A DNA stretch of 11,923 nt from the NCBI GenBank assembly GCA_017538865.1, contig JAFYIA010000010.1:1-11923 (forward strand), read 5' to 3'. The position numbers and the translations under genes were made by a program. This document shows positions 7,441-11,923 of this stretch, piece after piece; the stretch's first letter is position 1, and each line of letters starts with the position of its first letter. The notes below the pieces were generated by a model. It saw nothing but the letters and a program-made list of their open reading frames with translations, ran no database searches and was not told the origin of the DNA. Source of the DNA: Aeriscardovia sp. Its GTDB lineage: Bacteria > Actinomycetota > Actinomycetes > Actinomycetales > Bifidobacteriaceae.

Positions 7441-8286
7441 TTACTCTCTTTGGACGTGCAGGTTTTCCATAGTGGCGTCCGAAATGAAATCTATGTCTTC
7501 CTCCTGGGAAAGCCTGGAAACCAGCCAGCCTCCCTCGCACTCCGCCTTTACGTCCACCACGAGCACTGTGGCGTTGTCGCTCCCGCCCCCGTCGAGCGCG
7601 GCCTCCACCAGGGAATGGGCCACTTCATCGGGGCTCTTTTTCGCAGAGCACAGGTTCGCCAGTTTGCTCAGGCTCATCTGGGTGTAGATTCCGTCAGAGC
7701 AAATTATAAAGCGGCCGCCCAAATCGGCCCTGTAGAAATCAGGCCTGAGAGGCGAAGGGGATCCTATGGCCTGGGTGATGAGGTTTCTGGGTATGAGCTT
7801 TTCGGCCTGATCGGGGAGGTACTTTCCCGTGTCGATGGCTTTCTGCTGTTCGGAGTGGTCATGGGTGATCTGTTCGAAGGTGGACCTGTCGAAGCCGTCT
7901 TCGGAAGGGCACACGTGGTAGGTCCTGGAATCCCCCACGTTCACCACGTACCAGGCGTTGCCCTCCTGCTCCATGTCTGCGTCTTTCAGGACGAGGCCGC
8001 TCAAGGTCGTGCCGGCCACGCCGCCTTCCCTGGCCCCGATTTCCTCCACTACGTCCTGGGCCTCCTGCATGCAGCCCAGAATCTCCCCCTTCGTCCTGAC
8101 TTTGCAGTTGCCCAGCTTCTCCATGACGGACATGCACGTGGCGCTGGCCTGCCTGCCCTTCACTCCCCCGCCCATGCCGTCGGCCACTAGGTACAGCCCC
8201 TCGGCTTCGAGGTACGAATCCTGGTTGTCGGCCCTTTTCAGGCCTATGTCGGAACAGGCGGCGCTGGAGATGTCGATTTTGCTCAT
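7441..8286 (-). CDS. PP2C-family Ser/Thr protein phosphatase
   Basis: This is a soluble, metal-dependent protein phosphatase of the bacterial PP2C type (Stp/PrpC/PstP kind), which removes phosphate from Ser and Thr residues. It is 281 residues with no membrane anchor, unlike mycobacterial PstP. Family motifs are all visible: 'SDIGLKRADNQDS' (12-24), 'VADGMGGG' with metal ligand Asp36 and Gly37, 'GTTLSGLVL' (92-100), 'VNVGDSRTYHV' (115-125), 'QITHDHS' (139-145), 'ITQAIGS' (170-176), 'ICSDGIY' with Asp198, and 'SDNATVLVVDV' with Asp237. The catalytic set appears complete. About 35 residues after 246 extend past the domain (acidic, 'SQEEDIDF'). Start ATG 8284-8286 is firm because TAA is the codon just before it; the ribosome site is weak (AGAAAGA). 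The repeat-protein gene follows in the same operon. No kinase gene is in the window, so the opposing kinase must lie elsewhere. Confidence 0.96.
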   Translation of the reverse strand: MSKIDISSAACSDIGLKRADNQDSYLEAEGLYLVADGMGGGVKGRQASATCMSVMEKLGNCKVRTKGEILGCMQEAQDVVEEIGAREGGVAGTTLSGLVLKDADMEQEGNAWYVVNVGDSRTYHVCPSEDGFDRSTFEQITHDHSEQQKAIDTGKYLPDQAEKLIPRNLITQAIGSPSPLRPDFYRADLGGRFIICSDGIYTQMSLSKLANLCSAKKSPDEVAHSLVEAALDGGGSDNATVLVVDVKAECEGGWLVSRLSQEEDIDFISDATMENLHVQRE

Positions 8287-8389
8287 TTAAAGTCTTTCTA
8301 TGCAAATTACACTAATATCCTACATTTTCTCCCCGCTCCGGAATGCCGCGTTGCGCGAGAGGGGCCGCAAAGGGTAAAATCGAAGGGCT
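8287..8389. other. Intergenic region upstream of the phosphatase gene
   Basis: This stretch must hold the minus-strand promoter of the phosphatase operon. On the minus strand an AT-rich segment (about 8296-8326) contains -10-like hexamers TAGGAT (8317-8322) and TATTAG (8312-8317), but I find no matching -35 at normal spacing. No RNA gene or open reading frame of its own is evident. Confidence 0.4.
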
Positions 8390-8422
8390 TACTTGCGCTA
8401 AGCGCAGGTATTTTTTCTTTTT
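8390..8422 (+). terminator. Intrinsic terminator on the plus strand, upstream of rpsL
   Basis: TACTTGCGC (8390-8398) pairs with GCGCAGGTA (8402-8410). This gives a 9-bp stem with one G-T wobble and a TAA loop, followed at once by TTTTTTCTTTTT (8411-8422). This is a textbook Rho-independent terminator that works only in the plus direction, as the minus side has no T run. No plus-strand gene lies between the FHA gene and here. It therefore either ends read-through from the rpoBC-FHA unit (antisense to the phosphatase operon) or attenuates a longer rpsL transcript. Confidence 0.8.
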
Positions 8423-8425
8423 GCT

Positions 8426-8431
8426 TATATT
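8426..8431 (+). promoter_or_regulatory. rpsL: Probable -10 box of the rpsL-rpsG-fusA promoter
   Basis: TATATT matches the -10 consensus at five of six positions. It lies just after the terminator and sits in the only AT-rich stretch before the GC-rich leader. Transcription would begin near 8437-8440, about 75 nt before the rpsL start codon. No good -35 is present (GCGCAG at the expected spot), so the call rests on position and the -10 alone. Confidence 0.45.
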
Positions 8432-8442
8432 AGAAAAACCAT

Positions 8443-8494
8443 CGGGCCGGTGGGCATTGGCTGTGCGCAGGGCGCATTGTGCGCCCCCGGCCCG
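8443..8494 (+). promoter_or_regulatory. Nested hairpin leader of the str operon
   Basis: CGGGCCGG (8443-8450) is the exact reverse complement of CCGGCCCG (8487-8494). Inside it, GGGCGCA (8470-8476) pairs perfectly with TGCGCCC (8480-8486) around a TTG loop, directly abutting the outer 3' strand. A competing hairpin, TGCGC (8464-8468) with GCGCA (8472-8476), would exclude the inner one. The structure fills nearly the whole predicted 5' leader and ends 8 nt before the probable ribosome site AAGGGG (8503-8508). A role in feedback control by S12 or S7 is inference; I do not recognise a known leader family. Confidence 0.55.
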
Positions 8495-8512
8495 CGATGA
8501 AAAAGGGGTCGG

Positions 8513-8884
8513 ATGCCTACAATCCAACAACTCGTCCGCAACGGACGCAAGCCAAAGACGAAGAAATCCAAAACTTTGGCCCTCAAGGGATCCCCTCTGC
8601 GCAGAGGGGTCTGCACGCGTGTATACACCACCACCCCCAAGAAGCCTAACAGCGCCTTGAGGAAGGTGGCCCGCGTAAAGCTGAGCTCGGGCTACGAAGT
8701 GACAGCCTACATCCCGGGAGAAGGCCACAACCTCCAGGAGCACTCCATAGTCCTGGTCAGGGGCGGCAGGGTCAAGGACCTGCCCGGCGTGCGCTACCAC
8801 ATCGTGCGCGGGGCTTTGGATACCCAGGGAGTCAAGGATCGCAAACAGGGCCGCTCCCTGTACGGAACGAAGAAGGCTAAGTAG
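8513..8884 (+). CDS. rpsL: 30S ribosomal protein S12
   Basis: S12 is a small-subunit protein at the decoding centre and governs translational accuracy and streptomycin response. It has 123 residues, the usual actinobacterial length. The conserved loop 'TTTPKKPNSALRK' is intact, as is 'RGGRVKDLPGVRYHIVRG', which includes the Asp that RimO methylthiolates in many bacteria. The lysines changed in classic streptomycin-resistant mutants are present in both loops, so the protein looks streptomycin-sensitive. The start ATG follows AAGGGG (8503-8508) with only 4 nt spacing, weak for such a highly expressed gene and perhaps a point of leader control. It is the first gene of the str operon, and rpsG starts 2 nt after its stop. 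Confidence 0.99.
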   Translation: MPTIQQLVRNGRKPKTKKSKTLALKGSPLRRGVCTRVYTTTPKKPNSALRKVARVKLSSGYEVTAYIPGEGHNLQEHSIVLVRGGRVKDLPGVRYHIVRGALDTQGVKDRKQGRSLYGTKKAK

Positions 8885-8886
8885 AG

Positions 8887-9357
8887 ATGTCACGCAAAGG
8901 ACCTGCAAAAAAGCGCACGATAGAGCCGGATCCCATTTACAAGTCCACCACGGTGGCCCAGCTCATCAACAAGGTTTTGAAAGACGGAAAGAAATCCGTA
9001 GCGGAAACGATAGTCTACACTGCCCTCGAAAAGGTGGGCAAGAAGAGCGATCAGGAAGCTTTGGGGGTGCTCAAGAGGGCGCTTGACAACATCCGCCCGA
9101 CGTTGGAAGTCCGCAGCCGCAGGGTCGGCGGCGCCACCTACCAGGTGCCTGTCGAAGTCCGTCCGGCCAGGGCCAACACCCTCTCCCTGAGGTGGCTGAC
9201 CAACTACGCCAGGCTGAGGAAGGAAAAGTCCATGTCCGACAGGCTCGCCAACGAGATATTGGACGCCTCCAACGGGCTGGGCATGGCCGGCCAGAAGCGT
9301 GAAGACACCCACAAGATGGCCGAAGCCAGCCGCGCCTTCGCCCACTATCGCTGGTAG
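8887..9357 (+). CDS. rpsG: 30S ribosomal protein S7
   Basis: S7 is a primary 16S rRNA-binding protein that nucleates assembly of the 30S head and lines the mRNA exit and E site. It has 156 residues, the family norm. Recognisable segments are 'MSRKGPAKKR', 'ALDNIRPTLEVRSRRVGGAT', 'YQVPVEVRPARANTLSLRWL' and the C-terminal 'REDTHKMAEASRAFAHYRW'. The spacer to rpsL is only 2 nt, and the ribosome site AGAAGG (8871-8876) lies inside the rpsL coding end. It therefore cannot carry the long rpsL-rpsG intercistronic S7-binding hairpin known in E. coli; feedback control, if any, must act elsewhere. Two TAG stops stand in tandem (9355-9360). Arginine codons are 7 AGG, 7 CGC and 2 CGT, and isoleucine is ATA in 3 of 6, unusual for a ribosomal protein gene in GC-rich DNA. 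Confidence 0.99.
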   Translation: MSRKGPAKKRTIEPDPIYKSTTVAQLINKVLKDGKKSVAETIVYTALEKVGKKSDQEALGVLKRALDNIRPTLEVRSRRVGGATYQVPVEVRPARANTLSLRWLTNYARLRKEKSMSDRLANEILDASNGLGMAGQKREDTHKMAEASRAFAHYRW

Positions 9358-9375
9358 TAGGAAAGGGATACGCAT

Positions 9376-11520
<2,145 letters not shown>

Positions 11521-11524
11521 CCCC

Positions 11525-11547
11525 AAAGCTCCGTCTCGCGAGGCTTT
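11525..11547 (+). terminator. Possible weak hairpin after fusA
   Basis: AAAGC (11525-11529) pairs with GCTTT (11543-11547), enclosing a region with the palindrome CTCGCGAG (11535-11542). Only a short T stretch follows (TTTCCCTGTT), so termination would be inefficient at best. It sits 4 nt after the fusA stop and before an AT-rich probable promoter, a plausible place for partial termination. Confidence 0.25.
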
Positions 11548-11552
11548 CCCTG

Positions 11553-11586
11553 TTGAGATGGATAATGATAAGGCAAAATATAAAAT
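11553..11586 (+). promoter_or_regulatory. tuf: Probable tuf promoter region
   Basis: This is an AT-rich island between two GC-rich genes. TTGAGA (11553-11558) could be a -35. -10-like hexamers downstream are AAATAT (11576-11581, 17-nt spacing), TATAAA (11579-11584, 20-nt) and TAAAAT (11581-11586). GATAAT (11561-11566) is another -10-like box without a -35. The 113-nt gap before tuf and this composition favour independent tuf transcription in addition to read-through from the str operon. The exact boxes are uncertain. Confidence 0.4.
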
Positions 11587-11593
11587 AAGATCA

Positions 11594-11609
11594 GCTTCTT
11601 ACCTGAAGC
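11594..11609 (+). promoter_or_regulatory. tuf: Small hairpin in the tuf leader
   Basis: GCTTC (11594-11598) and GAAGC (11605-11609) form a perfect 5-bp stem around TTACCT. It lies 12 nt before the tuf Shine-Dalgarno AGGAGG (11622-11627), which stays unpaired. There is no T run, so it is not a terminator; mRNA stabilisation is possible, and chance is not excluded for so short a stem. Confidence 0.3.
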
Positions 11610-11633
11610 GATAAGTTGTCCAGGAGGACTTTA

Positions 11634-11923
11634 ATGGCAGAAAAGACCAAATACGAGCGCACCAAGCCGCACGTAAACGTGGGAACCATCGGGCACATTG
11701 ACCACGGCAAGACCACTTTGACCGCGGCCATCTCCAAGGTTCTTCACGAAGAGTATCCGGACGTCAACCCCGAGTACAAGTTCGACCAGATTGACGCCGC
11801 CCCCGAAGAGAAGCAGCGCGGCATCACCATCAACATCGCCCACATAGAGTATGAAACCGATAAGAGGCACTACGCCCACATCGACGCTCCGGGACACGCT
11901 GACTACGTCAAGAACATGATCAC
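11634..11923 (+). CDS. tuf: Elongation factor Tu, 5' part (3' end outside window)
   Basis: EF-Tu is the GTPase that delivers aminoacyl-tRNA to the ribosome. The first 96 residues or so of about 400 are present. Visible are the N-terminal 'MAEKTKYERTKPHVNVGTIG', the P-loop 'GHIDHGKTTLT', switch I 'DQIDAAPEEKQRGITINIAH' and the G3 segment 'DAPGHADYVKNMI'. The G3 motif has Ala where many bacteria (E. coli DCPGH) have Cys, and the P-loop has HID rather than the common HVD. The ATG is secure: AGGAGG (11622-11627) sits 6 nt upstream, the strongest ribosome site on the plus strand here, fitting one of the most abundant cell proteins. It follows fusA, as in the classic str operon, but with its own probable promoter. 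Confidence 0.98.
   Translation, partial: MAEKTKYERTKPHVNVGTIGHIDHGKTTLTAAISKVLHEEYPDVNPEYKFDQIDAAPEEKQRGITINIAHIEYETDKRHYAHIDAPGHADYVKNMI

Noticed and set aside
7120..8190. Plus-strand open frame (356 codons) across the repeat-protein and phosphatase genes
   Set aside because: The minus strand carries complete PP2C motifs and a duplicated repeat protein with good ribosome sites; the plus frame has none.
8351..8380. TTGCGC, 18 nt, TAAAAT as the rpsL promoter
   Set aside because: The -35 matches only three of six positions and the RNA would begin right at the terminator stem (8390), ending after about 35 nt. It could still drive a tiny attenuated RNA, but TATATT at 8426 is simpler.

Overview
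The window is a stretch of the core transcription/translation region of an actinobacterial chromosome. It reads: 3' part of rpoB, rpoC, an FHA-domain gene, then on the opposite strand a small repeat protein gene and a PP2C phosphatase gene, then rpsL, rpsG, fusA and the start of tuf. The protein wording (RpoC 'GASNRPLKSL' and 'HLPPLACAPFNADFDGDQ', RpsG ending 'DTHKMAEASRAFAHYRW', EF-G '[37 protein letters not shown]' in two adjoining parts) resembles, from memory, Actinomycetes and most of all Bifidobacteriales. The DNA is GC-rich, yet arginine is very often AGG and isoleucine often ATA, even in rpsG. That is not the CGC/ATC pattern I associate with ordinary bifidobacteria, so a divergent relative is the best guess. 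Phylum is secure; order is moderate; nothing finer is claimed.

Layout. 1-6989 is a plus-strand unit: rpoB, a 31-nt gap, rpoC, then the FHA gene joined to rpoC by a TGATG stop/start overlap. 6979-8286 is a minus-strand pair: the PP2C phosphatase gene is upstream and the LRV-like repeat gene follows 9 nt later with a strong Shine-Dalgarno. The repeat gene and the FHA gene converge and overlap by 11 nt at their 3' ends. 8287-8512 is the only sizeable intergenic region. It holds a clear plus-strand intrinsic terminator, a probable rpsL promoter and a nested GC-rich hairpin leader. 8513-11520 is the compact str operon rpsL-rpsG-fusA. 11521-11633 carries a probable separate tuf promoter and a small leader hairpin, and tuf runs off the end.

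Function. RpoB and RpoC form the catalytic core of RNA polymerase; S12, S7, EF-G and EF-Tu form the decoding and elongation machinery. Between them sits a phospho-signalling set: a phosphothreonine reader (FHA), a PP2C Ser/Thr phosphatase and a small repeat protein, with no kinase in view. The most interesting features are this insertion and its convergent, antisense arrangement, the structured rpsL leader, and unusual residues in RpoB (Asn at rifampicin-site position 526 and Cys in the HGNKG active-site motif).
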